This document shows, piece after piece, positions 1-5,408 of a stretch of DNA of 5,604 bases. The position numbers and the translations under genes are program-made. Each line of letters begins with the position of its first letter. Position 1 is the stretch's first letter. Under the pieces are notes generated by a model. The model did not search any database. It was not told the origin of the DNA and saw only the letters and a program-made list of their open reading frames with translations. Location: contig NZ_LAJY01000440.1 in the NCBI RefSeq assembly GCF_000963705.1, positions 1 through 5,604 on the forward strand, in the 5' to 3' direction. Source of the stretch: Elstera litoralis. Lineage in GTDB: Bacteria; Pseudomonadota; Alphaproteobacteria; Elsterales; Elsteraceae.

Positions 1-557
1 GGCCGGAGGAGGGCGCACGCGCCGCAGGTTGAAGCGCGGGCGGCTAGTGCATCGGCTGCTGCAAATGCTGCCCGATCTAGCGCCGCCGCGCTGGCAGGCG
101 AGCGCCGCCGCCTATCTCCGCCCGCCCCATTCATCAGCTTGCCGACGCCGAGCAGGTGGCCCTGTGGCGGGAGGCGGAAACCGTGCTGACTCATCCCGAT
201 TTGGCCCCCCTGTTCGGCGCGGACGCCCGCGCGGAAGTGCCTTTGGTCGGGCGGGTGGGGGATGTGATCGTCTCAGGGCAGGTGGATCGGCTCTGGGTTG
301 GGCCAAACGAAGTGCTGCTGGCCGACTTCAAAACCAACCGTCCGCCCCCGTTGCGCGAAGGCGGCGTGTCGCGCGCTTATCGACAGCAAATGGCGCTCTA
401 CCGCGCCGTTCTGAGCCAGCTTTACCTCGACAAACCCGTGCGCTGCTGGTTGATCTGGACCGATGGCGCGCGGATCATGCCGCTGTCCGAGGCGCTCTTG
501 GACGATCCCGGCTTGCTCAGCCTCACCCTCTCTGCGCAAACTGCTGAACAGCGTTAA
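1..557 (+). CDS. addA: AddA helicase-nuclease, C-terminal nuclease domain (5'-partial, frameshifted)
   Basis: This is the end of the AddA subunit of the AddAB helicase-nuclease, which resects double-strand breaks for RecA-dependent repair in the cytoplasm. The RecB-type nuclease motifs can be read: GRLVHRLLQ with the motif histidine (codon 50-52), GQVDRLWV with its Asp, VLLADFKTNR (the D-x-K motif), QMALYRAVL (the Q-x3-Y motif), then the usual RCWLIWTDG near the end. The stop is TAA 555-557. The histidine motif is in frame 2 and the later motifs are in frame 3, so the coding frame changes near position 118: deleting one C in ctccgcc restores YLARPIHQLADAEQ. A second shift near position 28 is possible, because frame 3 reads PEEGARAAG and then TGA. 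The helicase part lies upstream of the window. The trxA gene follows 97 bp later, the common alphaproteobacterial order. The family call is firm; whether the gene is intact in the organism is not known. Confidence 0.88.
113..128 (+). other. Frameshift site in addA (one extra C)
   Basis: Frame 2 codes for the histidine motif and continues to AAAYL; frame 3 from here on codes for HQLADAEQVALWREAETV and the rest of the nuclease domain. The bases tatctccgcccgcccc become TAT CTC GCC CGC CCC (YLARP) if one C of the CC at 118-119 is removed, which gives an uninterrupted AddA-like sequence. The junction is seen directly; the exact base is inferred. Confidence 0.75.
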
Positions 558-578
558 GCTTTCCGCGTGCCTCAGGCA

Positions 579-608
579 TTGACGGGCGGGGGGACGGCTC
601 CCTAAGTT
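579..608 (+). promoter_or_regulatory. Weak sigma-70-like promoter candidate for trxA
   Basis: TTGACG (579-584) matches five of six bases of the -35 consensus. A poor -10 (TAAGTT, 603-608, three of six) follows after 18 bp. It sits in the 97-bp gap between the addA stop and trxA, where a separate trxA promoter would be expected. The poor -10 keeps confidence low, and trxA could also be read through from addA. Confidence 0.25.
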
Positions 609-654
609 TCATTTATCCAGGCTGGGTTTCCCGGCTCTTACAAAGGAAAAGATT

Positions 655-975
655 ATGGCGACCGTTCCCGTTACCGATGCCAGCTTCGAAGCCGACGTTC
701 TCAACGCTCCCGGCCCCGTGCTGGTCGATTTTTGGGCCGCTTGGTGCGGCCCGTGTAAGGCGATTGCGCCCGCGCTCGAAGAAATCTCGTCGGAACTGGC
801 GGGCAAGGTAACGATCGCCAAGGTCGATATCGACGATAACCCCGCCTCCCCGGCCAAATACGGCGTGCGCGGCATTCCCACAATGCTGCTGTTCAAAAAC
901 GGTCAGGTCGTGGCGCAAAAGGTCGGCGCGATGCCGAAATCGATGCTGCAAGCCTGGCTGACCAGCGCGCTGTAA
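655..975 (+). CDS. trxA: Thioredoxin
   Basis: This is a small cytoplasmic dithiol-disulfide oxidoreductase that reduces protein disulfides and is itself recycled by thioredoxin reductase. The protein has 106 residues, the usual one-domain length (E. coli TrxA has 108). Visible hallmarks are the buried Asp25 in VDFWAAWCGPCK, the redox pair Cys31/Cys34 in WCGPC, the cis-proline Pro75 in GVRGIPT, and the strand VTIAKVDIDDN. There is no signal peptide, so this is not a periplasmic paralogue. The ATG at 655 is preceded by AAGGA (643-647) at a good 7-nt distance. It lies downstream of addA and is closed by a strong hairpin at 1016-1037. The reading frame is intact. Confidence 0.97.
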   Translation: MATVPVTDASFEADVLNAPGPVLVDFWAAWCGPCKAIAPALEEISSELAGKVTIAKVDIDDNPASPAKYGVRGIPTMLLFKNGQVVAQKVGAMPKSMLQAWLTSAL

Positions 976-1015
976 AGCAAGGCGCGCAGGGAACGCGGGC
1001 GATCCCCCGCCCCGG

Positions 1016-1045
1016 CTCGGGGAGCAAGCTCCCCGAGTTCCTCTC
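1016..1045 (+). terminator. Rho-independent-type terminator after trxA
   Basis: CTCGGGGAGC (1016-1025) and GCTCCCCGAG (1028-1037) are a perfect 10-bp inverted repeat separated only by AA, effectively a 9-bp stem with a CAAG tetraloop. The pyrimidine-rich tract TTCCTCTCT follows. The U-tract is imperfect, but stem strength and position 40 bp after the trxA stop support termination of the addA/trxA transcript before the DUF29 gene. Confidence 0.7.
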
Positions 1046-1088
1046 TGGAACGGCGATACGCGCGGCAAACTGATAGGCGGGGCGGCCA

Positions 1089-1532
1089 ATGTCTAAATCC
1101 AGTCTGTATGACCAAGATTTCTACGCCTGGGCCAATGAACAGGCCAATTTGCTGCGTACTGGGCAAGTGTCCGCCGCCGATATCGAGCATATTGCCGAGG
1201 AAATCGAAAGCATGGGCAAGACCGAGAAACGCGAACTGGCAAACCGTCTCGCCGTCTTGCTCCTGCACCTGCTGAAATGGCAGTTCCAACCTGTGAGGCG
1301 AGGTGCTTCTTGGGAAGCGACCGTTCGCGTGCAACGGCGTGACCTTGCGGTTCACCTGACGGACAATCCCAGCCTCAAAGCCAAGGTGGCGGAGGCCATC
1401 GAACAGGCTTATGGCAATGCCGTGATCCAGGCTGCTGCGGAAACGGGCTACCCGGAAACCACATTCCCGGCTGAATGCCCCTGGCCTTTCGAGCAGATCA
1501 TGGATGCAGCTTTCTGGCCGGACCACGCCTAA
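1089..1532 (+). CDS. DUF29 family protein
   Basis: This 147-residue protein matches the DUF29 pattern along its whole length: YDQDFYAWANEQANLLR (7-23), the IEHIAEEIESMGKTEKREL segment (32-50), LLLHLLKWQFQP (57-68), SWEATVRVQRRDL (74-86), DNPSLK (92-97) and the C-terminal ETGYPETTFPAECPW (118-132). DUF29 has no established biochemical function; it is common in cyanobacteria and in some Proteobacteria, often in several copies. The protein is predicted to be mostly helical and cytoplasmic, with no signal peptide or membrane segment. The ATG at 1089 has only a weak purine-rich site upstream (AGGCGGGG, 1075-1082). It is isolated: a terminator lies before it and the convergent transporter gene ends 18 bp after it. 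The family call is strong; the role is unknown. Confidence 0.92.
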   Translation: MSKSSLYDQDFYAWANEQANLLRTGQVSAADIEHIAEEIESMGKTEKRELANRLAVLLLHLLKWQFQPVRRGASWEATVRVQRRDLAVHLTDNPSLKAKVAEAIEQAYGNAVIQAAAETGYPETTFPAECPWPFEQIMDAAFWPDHA

Positions 1533-1550
1533 ATTTTTCCTACACAGGCT

Positions 1551-2750
1551 CTAAGCGGGCGCGCGATGTGCGCCCGTCACGCGGTAGGCAAGAACGCTCA
1601 GACCCAGCAGGGCGACCGGCGCGAGGCTGAGGCTGAGGACGATTTCCCAACCTAAACTCGCCTGCGCCGGTCCCGCGCCGACCGAGGCGAGGGCCGAGAG
1701 GCCAAAGACGCTGAATTCCGATAGGGCTTGCAGCCGCGCGCGCTCTTTCGGCGCGGTGGCGGCTTGGGCGATCAGCGTCGAGCCGCCGACGAACAGAATA
1801 TTCCAGGCGATCCCGTTCAGCACCAGGGCAAGGGTGAAATGCGGCAGGCTAAGCCCCGTCAGCCCCACCGCCGCGCTGAGCAGAAACAGCGCCAGGCCCG
1901 CGCTCACCATTGGCACGACGCCGAAGCGCGCGATCAGCTTTCCCGTAAAAAAACGCCGGGGCGAACATGCCGACCAGATGGGCCTGGATCACCCCCGCCG
2001 AGGCATCGACCGAAAAGCCGCAGGCGATCACCGCGAGCGGCGTCGCCGTCATCACGAAAGTCATCACCGCGAAGGCCAACGCCGTGCAGAGCAGACCGAG
2101 CAGAAACATCGGCTGTCCCGCCAGCACCGCCAGCGGTCGGGTGTCGCCGGATGCGGTTTGACTGACGGGCTGGAGGGGCAGCGTTGCGAGCACCATGACC
2201 GCCAGCGCCCCCAGCCCGGCAATCGCGCCATAGGCCCCGGCAAAAGGCACCAGCGCCCAGAAATCGCGGGAAAATGCTGCGATCTGCGGCCCCAAGAAGG
2301 CGGCAACCAGGCCGCCGATCATCACCCATGAGAGGGCGCGCGCTTTGCCCGCCGGGTCGGGAACGGCGTCGGTCGCGGCATAGCGGTAATATTGCGAACT
2401 CGCCTGAAACAGCCCGAGCAGCGCGTTTCCGAGGCAAAACAGCGTAAAATCACGCTGAAAAATCGCCGCAGCGGCCAGAATGCCGCCGATAATTGCGGCG
2501 AAGCTCCCCAGCATGAAGACGGGCCGCCGCCCGATGCGCCCCATCAGCAGCGACAGCGGAACCGTCGTCGCAGCAGAGGTTAGCGTCAGCAGCGCAAAGG
2601 GCAGGGTCGCGAGGCTGGCGCGTGGAGCCAAATCGCTGCCGACGATTCCGGTGAGCGTGAGGCCGATGGCGATGGCGCAGAAGTAGAGACACTGCGACAG
2701 GGCGAGGGTTCCTGCCGTGCGGCGGGCTAGGGGGACAGGGTGGCCGACAT
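1551..2750 (-). CDS. Major facilitator superfamily transporter (frameshifted in this sequence)
   Basis: This is a polytopic inner-membrane transporter of the MFS type; the substrate is unknown. Two overlapping frames carry it: residues from about 2730 down to 1954, then a second frame from 1946 to the TAG at 1551-1553. Joined, they give about 399 residues, normal for a 12-helix MFS protein. Visible features are an MFS motif-A-like loop (GRIGRRPVF) after the second helix, YYRYAATD and SWVMIGGLVAAFLGP in the middle, then hydrophobic helices such as ALFLLSAAVGLTG and ILFVGGSTLIAQAA. The start at ATG 2750 is chosen because GAGG lies 6 nt before it and the product begins MSATLSP, but that needs one extra base in the G5 run at 2730-2734. 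An unshifted longer frame begins at ATG 2841. It is divergent from the GlxA-type regulator, its likely controller, and may export a toxic or metabolic compound (inference). Confidence 0.85.
1556..1576. other. Hairpin at the convergent DUF29/transporter junction
   Basis: CGGGCGC (1556-1562) and GCGCCCG (1570-1576) form a 7-bp perfect GC-rich stem with a 7-nt loop, spanning the last codons of the transporter gene. Transcripts ending from both sides meet here. Neither side has a T-run directly after the stem (a TTTTT lies at 1534-1538, before the stem on the plus strand), so its role in termination is only possible. Confidence 0.35.
1947..1953 (-). other. Frameshift at an A7 (coding-strand T7) run in the transporter
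   Basis: On the coding strand the present frame reads MFAPAFFYGKADRALRRR and then low-quality sequence. With six T instead of seven it reads MFAPAFFTGKLIARFGVVPM and runs straight into the remaining MFS helices. The evidence for one extra base is very clear. The cause may be a homopolymer sequencing error, a mutation, or slippage. Confidence 0.88.
2730..2734 (-). other. Probable frameshift at a G5 (coding-strand C5) run near the transporter start
   Basis: From ATG 2750 the frame reads MSATLSP and then TAG (2729-2727). One extra C in the CCCCC run gives MSATLSPLARRTAGTLALSQ and joins the long transporter frame without a stop. The indel is inferred from the good ribosome binding site and the typical MFS N-terminus this would create. 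Confidence 0.6.
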
Positions 2751-2756
2751 GGGAAA

Positions 2757-2760
2757 CCTC
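2757..2760 (-). promoter_or_regulatory. Ribosome binding site favouring transporter start at 2750
   Basis: On the minus strand GAGG is followed by tttccc and ATG, a 6-nt spacing. None of the alternative starts in the unshifted frame (ATG 2841, GTG 2787) has a comparable site, so this element decides in favour of the short start. Confidence 0.55.
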
Positions 2761-2804
2761 ATAGCAGCGGTGACACGAAGGCCCCACCTTAAGAAAGCTT
2801 CCCC

Positions 2805-2834
2805 TTGTCAGAAAGGACAGAGAAGCCGCATATT
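2805..2834 (+). promoter_or_regulatory. Sigma-70-like promoter candidate for the GlxA-type regulator
   Basis: TTGTCA (2805-2810, five of six matches) and CATATT (2829-2834, four of six) are 18 bp apart. This would start transcription near 2841, leaving a leader of about 24 nt with the ribosome binding site. TGTC-N6-GACA (2806-2819) overlaps the -35. If correct, the regulator cannot begin at the upstream in-frame ATG 2805. Confidence 0.45.
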
Positions 2835-2849
2835 CTGCCATATCGGCAG
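2835..2849. promoter_or_regulatory. 15-bp dyad, candidate operator
   Basis: CTGCC-ATATC-GGCAG is a perfect 5-bp inverted repeat with a 5-nt spacer, lying right after the candidate -10 and over the predicted start of transcription of the regulator gene. Its position between divergent genes fits an operator used by the regulator itself; that is an inference. Confidence 0.35.
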
Positions 2850-2851
2850 GC

Positions 2852-2856
2852 AGGAG
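2852..2856 (+). promoter_or_regulatory. Ribosome binding site fixing the regulator start at 2865
   Basis: AGGAG stands 8 nt before ATG 2865, where the DJ-1/PfpI-like domain begins (MRTVAILTFP). The upstream in-frame ATG at 2805 lacks such a site and would add 20 residues unlike the family. Confidence 0.8.
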
Positions 2857-2864
2857 ATCGGGCG

Positions 2865-3908
2865 ATGCGGACGGTGGCCATTCTGACGTTTCCCCAGTGC
2901 CAAAGCCTTGATTGTTTGGGGCCGACCGAGGTTTTCACTAAGGCGAATGCCCATTTCCAGCATCAGCAGGGCGGGGCGGGGGACGTCCCGTACCGCATCG
3001 TCCACGGCTCGGTTGCGGGCGGCGCGGTGCCGACCAGTTGCGGCCTCGCCTTTGGCCCGACGCTGCCGCTCGCCGATCTGCCGGCGAGCATCGATACGCT
3101 TTTGATCGTCGGCGGCAATCCTGGGGTGGAAATGGCGCTGGAAGGGGGGGGGCTCCCTGCCTGGGTGCGGGAACGCGCCCCCCACTGCCGCCGCGTTGCC
3201 AGCGTTTGCACGGGGGCGTTTCTGCTGGCCGAAACGGGCTTGATGGCCGGGCGGCGGATGACGACCCATTGGCACTCCTGCGCTGCCTTGGCCGACCGCT
3301 ACCCCAATATCCGCGTCGAGCCCGACGCGATTTATGTGAGTGCGCCGCCCTTCTACAGTTCCGCCGGGATCACCGCGTCCATCGATCTGGCGTTAGCCCT
3401 AGTGGAGGAGGATTTGGGGCAGGCAATCGCGCTGGCGGTGGCGCGGGAGTTGGTGCTGTATTTGCGCCGTCCGGGGGGACAGTCGCAATTCTCGACCCTA
3501 TTGGCAACGCAAGCGCGGTCGGCGGAACGGACGGTCGAGGGGAAGCTGGGGGATTTGCTGACCTGGATCGCCGCCCATCCGGCCGAGGATTTACGCGTTC
3601 CGGCGCTGGCGGCGCGCGTCGGTCTGGCCGAGCGCAGCTTCATCCGCCATTTCACCGCGCGAACGGGTCAAACCCCGGCGCGTTATGTGGAAGCGGTGCG
3701 TCTTGAGCGCGCGCGGTTGCTACTGGAGACGGACCGGCAGGCCCTCGCCGAAATTGCGGCAGCGGCGGGGTTCGGCTCGACCGATTCCCTCACGCGGGCG
3801 CTACGGCGGGCTTTGGGGATTACGCCCGATCTTTATCGGGCGCGCTTTGGGGGCGGCTCTCGCTTCCCGGTAGCGGCGCGTCGGGCGCAATTGGAAGCCG
3901 CAACGTAA
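2865..3908 (+). CDS. GlxA-type transcriptional regulator (DJ-1/PfpI-like + AraC HTH)
   Basis: This is a 347-residue cytoplasmic DNA-binding regulator. Residues 1 to about 185 form a DJ-1/PfpI-like (class I glutamine amidotransferase-like) domain: VAILTFPQCQSLDCLGPTEVF (4-24), LLIVGGNPG (79-87), and SVCTGAFLLAETGLMAGRR (113-131) with Cys115 at the nucleophile-elbow position. SSAGITASIDLALALVEEDLG (165-185) ends the domain. Residues about 228-330 form the AraC/XylS domain, with two helix-turn-helix units around LRVPALAARVGLAERSFIRHF (243-263) and LAEIAAAAGFGSTDSLTRALRR (294-315). In this family the first domain generally acts as a sensor rather than an enzyme. The start at 2865 follows AGGAG. 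It is divergent from the MFS gene, so control of that transporter is likely. A G9 run (3144-3152) lies in frame. The last 29 residues overlap the convergent kinase gene. Confidence 0.93.
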   Translation: MRTVAILTFPQCQSLDCLGPTEVFTKANAHFQHQQGGAGDVPYRIVHGSVAGGAVPTSCGLAFGPTLPLADLPASIDTLLIVGGNPGVEMALEGGGLPAWVRERAPHCRRVASVCTGAFLLAETGLMAGRRMTTHWHSCAALADRYPNIRVEPDAIYVSAPPFYSSAGITASIDLALALVEEDLGQAIALAVARELVLYLRRPGGQSQFSTLLATQARSAERTVEGKLGDLLTWIAAHPAEDLRVPALAARVGLAERSFIRHFTARTGQTPARYVEAVRLERARLLLETDRQALAEIAAAAGFGSTDSLTRALRRALGITPDLYRARFGGGSRFPVAARRAQLEAAT

Positions 3909-5097
3909 CGCGGGTGCCGTGATCGGGCTTGCTGGTGAAGGCCACCGAACCGCCCATTGCCTGCAACAGCCGCCGCGAGAAAGCGATGCCGAGCCCGGCC
4001 CCGCGCTCGGAGGAGGTCAGCGCGTTTTCCGGCCGCAAGAACGGGTCGCCCAGCTTGCCCAAGGTTTCCGGCGGAATGCCGATGCCCGTATCGGCAATGG
4101 TGATATTCGCCCATTGCTCATCGCCCCACCGCTCGGCCACTTGGGCGGTAACGCGAACGGAGCCCTCGGCTGGGGTGAATTTCACCGCATTATCGAGCAG
4201 ATGGACGAGAACCTGATTGAGCGCGGAGGCATCGGCCCGCACCGTTAGCAGCGTCGGCAGGGCGAGTTTGATGTGAACGTGCCGCCGGTCGGCCAGCGGG
4301 CGAATTTGGCGCATGGCGCTGAGAATAGCCCCGTCCAAATCGAGCGCTTCGAGCGTGAGCGGGCGCTCCCCGGCTTCGATTTGGCCATAGTCCAGAATAT
4401 CATCGACCAACTGCAACAGGCCGGTGCCGCCCTGATGAATGGCGCGCGCATAATCGGCGATCCGGTCCGTCGGCGATTGCAGCAGGATCATTTCGCTAAA
4501 GCCCATAATGGCGTTCAGCGGCGTGCGCAACTCGTGGCTGAGGCTGGACAGAAACCGCGTGCGCGCCAGATTATCTTGCCGGGTCTGCTGAATAATGCGG
4601 TGCAGATCGAGCGTATCGACGACCAATTGCGCTAATTCTTTCAAAAGACTCTGCTGCGCATCGGTAAATTCGCGCGGGCGTTGATCGATGACGCACAGGG
4701 TTCCGAGCCGAAAACCCGTTTCAGAAATCAGCGGGGCACCCGCATAAAAGCGGATATGGGGACTATCGGTGACAAGCGGATTAGCCGTAAACCGCGGATC
4801 GCTTAAAGCATCTTCCACAATCATGACATCATCGTCCAAGATTGCGTAAGCGCAGAAGGCGAGCTGTCGGGGCGTTTCTTGCGTGGCGAGCCCGGCTTTC
4901 GCTTTGAACCATTGCCGGTCTGAATCGAGGAGGCTGACGAGCGCGATGGGGCAATCGAGCAACCGAGTGGTTAATTGAACCAAATGGTCCAAACGCGGGT
5001 CGTCCGGTGTATCAAGCACGCAGAAGCTGTGCAGCTCATCAAGGCGGGCAGCCTCGTTCGGCGGAACCGGAGGAAGAGGGGAATTGATTGCCGTCAT
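3820..5097 (-). CDS. Soluble GAF-domain sensor histidine kinase
   Basis: This is a 425-residue hybrid-free histidine kinase of a two-component system. A GAF sensor domain covers about 22-166, with the pattern LDELHSFCVLDTPDDPRLD (19-37), CPIALVSLLDSDRQWFKAKAGL (49-70), ETPRQLAFCAYAI (74-86) and the FYAGAPL / LGTLCVID strands (117-138). A short helical linker leads to HisKA (about 180-245) with phospho-acceptor His188 in SHELRTPLN. HATPase_c follows (about 285-402), with the N-box LLDNAVKFTP (Asn303), the G1 box DTGIGIP (336-342), an F-box-like DPFLR (351-355) and the G2 box GAGLGIAFSRRL (366-377). There is no membrane segment, so the signal is cytoplasmic and not identifiable here. ATG 5097 fits the family N-terminus but has no clear ribosome binding site. 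No response regulator is in the window. Confidence 0.94.
   Translation of the reverse strand: MTAINSPLPPVPPNEAARLDELHSFCVLDTPDDPRLDHLVQLTTRLLDCPIALVSLLDSDRQWFKAKAGLATQETPRQLAFCAYAILDDDVMIVEDALSDPRFTANPLVTDSPHIRFYAGAPLISETGFRLGTLCVIDQRPREFTDAQQSLLKELAQLVVDTLDLHRIIQQTRQDNLARTRFLSSLSHELRTPLNAIMGFSEMILLQSPTDRIADYARAIHQGGTGLLQLVDDILDYGQIEAGERPLTLEALDLDGAILSAMRQIRPLADRRHVHIKLALPTLLTVRADASALNQVLVHLLDNAVKFTPAEGSVRVTAQVAERWGDEQWANITIADTGIGIPPETLGKLGDPFLRPENALTSSERGAGLGIAFSRRLLQAMGGSVAFTSKPDHGTRVTLRLPIAPDAPLPGSESRPQSAPDKDRA
3823..3842. other. Hairpin inside the overlap of the two convergent genes
   Basis: CGCCCGAT (3823-3830) and ATCGGGCG (3835-3842) are a perfect 8-bp inverted repeat with the loop CTTT, starting immediately next to the kinase stop codon and lying within the regulator's coding sequence. 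It could slow or end transcription from the kinase side, but no T-run follows on either strand. Confidence 0.35.
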
Positions 5098-5126
5098 CGG
5101 CGGAAGTGTGCCATAGCGCCTAAGGC

Positions 5127-5156
5127 TTGACTATATCGGCGCTCGATATTTTTAGA
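5127..5156 (+). promoter_or_regulatory. Promoter candidate for the last ORF
   Basis: TTGACT (5127-5132, five of six matches to the -35) is followed after 18 bp by TTTAGA (5151-5156, three of six). The predicted start of transcription is about 15 nt before ATG 5178. On the opposite strand TATAGT (5135-5130) resembles a -10 for the kinase gene, but I find no -35 partner, so that one is weaker. Confidence 0.4.
5133..5149. promoter_or_regulatory. 17-bp palindrome in the divergent promoter region
   Basis: ATATCG-GCGCT-CGATAT is a perfect 6-bp inverted repeat with a 5-nt centre. It begins directly after the candidate -35 and fills the spacer up to the -10, in the 80-bp gap between the kinase and the last ORF. 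This is a typical place for a repressor operator acting on both genes. The geometry is seen; the function is inferred. Confidence 0.45.
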
Positions 5157-5165
5157 GTAACCCAT

Positions 5166-5172
5166 AGGGGAG
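5166..5172 (+). promoter_or_regulatory. Ribosome binding site fixing the last ORF start at 5178
   Basis: AGGGGAG lies 5 nt before ATG 5178. The upstream in-frame TTG at 5127 coincides with the candidate -35 and has no such site, so 5178 is the better start. Confidence 0.65.
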
Positions 5173-5177
5173 TGGGG

Positions 5178-5408
5178 ATGGAGTCTCGAAGACTAACCGG
5201 GAAAACGGAGCAAAAGGCGGCGGACAAGCCGGGTGCTTTTTCCTTCCTGCGCGACCTGCCGCACGAGTGGCGGGAACGCCGCGTGCTCGCCCTGGTCGAA
5301 GACCTGAGCCGCCAGATGGGGCGCGACCCGGTGGCGGCGCTCGGCCGGCTGGACGCGCTGGCGCAAACCCTACCCGACGATCCCAGCGCCCACGCGGCTG
5401 GTCGATGA
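5178..5408 (+). CDS. Unrecognised protein, N-terminal part
   Basis: I do not recognise this 76-residue reading frame. It begins with a basic, polar stretch (MESRRLTGKTEQKAADKPG), continues with FSFLRDLPHEWRERRVLALVEDL, and then shows a regular helical pattern (VAALGRLDALAQTLPDDPS). There is no signal peptide or membrane segment. It is divergent from the histidine kinase, with its own promoter candidate and a good ribosome binding site. The TGA at 5406-5408 overlaps an ATG (ATGA, 5405-5408) that opens another frame with equally protein-like sequence. That could be two coupled genes, or one gene broken by a missing base near 5395-5405. I favour one broken gene, because one inserted base gives a continuous helical sequence and similar indels occur elsewhere in this window. 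Confidence 0.6.
   Translation: MESRRLTGKTEQKAADKPGAFSFLRDLPHEWRERRVLALVEDLSRQMGRDPVAALGRLDALAQTLPDDPSAHAAGR

Noticed and set aside
29..547. Frame-2 reading of the addA region as one complete gene
   Set aside because: Only the first 30 or so codons resemble AddA; after about 118 the translation turns into Arg/Gly-rich shadow sequence while frame 3 carries the nuclease motifs.
903..1526. 207-codon minus-strand open frame opposite the DUF29 gene
   Set aside because: It runs antisense to a gene with a strong full-length family match, its translation has no recognisable domain, and it crosses the trxA terminator; it is a shadow frame of GC-rich DNA.
1947..1953. Programmed -1 ribosomal frameshift at the T7 run
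   Set aside because: The direction needed is +1 and the codon phasing does not give an X-XXY-YYZ heptamer, so a canonical -1 event cannot restore the frame.
1756..2331. 191-codon plus-strand open frame opposite the transporter
   Set aside because: The translation is Arg/Pro/His-rich low-complexity sequence, while the opposite strand encodes clear MFS helices.
2751..2841. Longer transporter N-terminus beginning at ATG 2841
   Set aside because: It adds about 30 polar residues not typical for MFS proteins, has no ribosome binding site, and overlaps the candidate promoter of the divergent gene; the start at 2750 is favoured, though it needs an indel.
2805..2864. Upstream in-frame start (ATG 2805) for the GlxA-type regulator
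   Set aside because: The 20 extra residues lie within the promoter candidate and before AGGAG; the domain begins at ATG 2865.
3038..3706. 222-codon plus-strand open frame inside the regulator gene
   Set aside because: It is an out-of-frame, Gly/Arg-rich translation of DNA already explained by the GlxA-type regulator.
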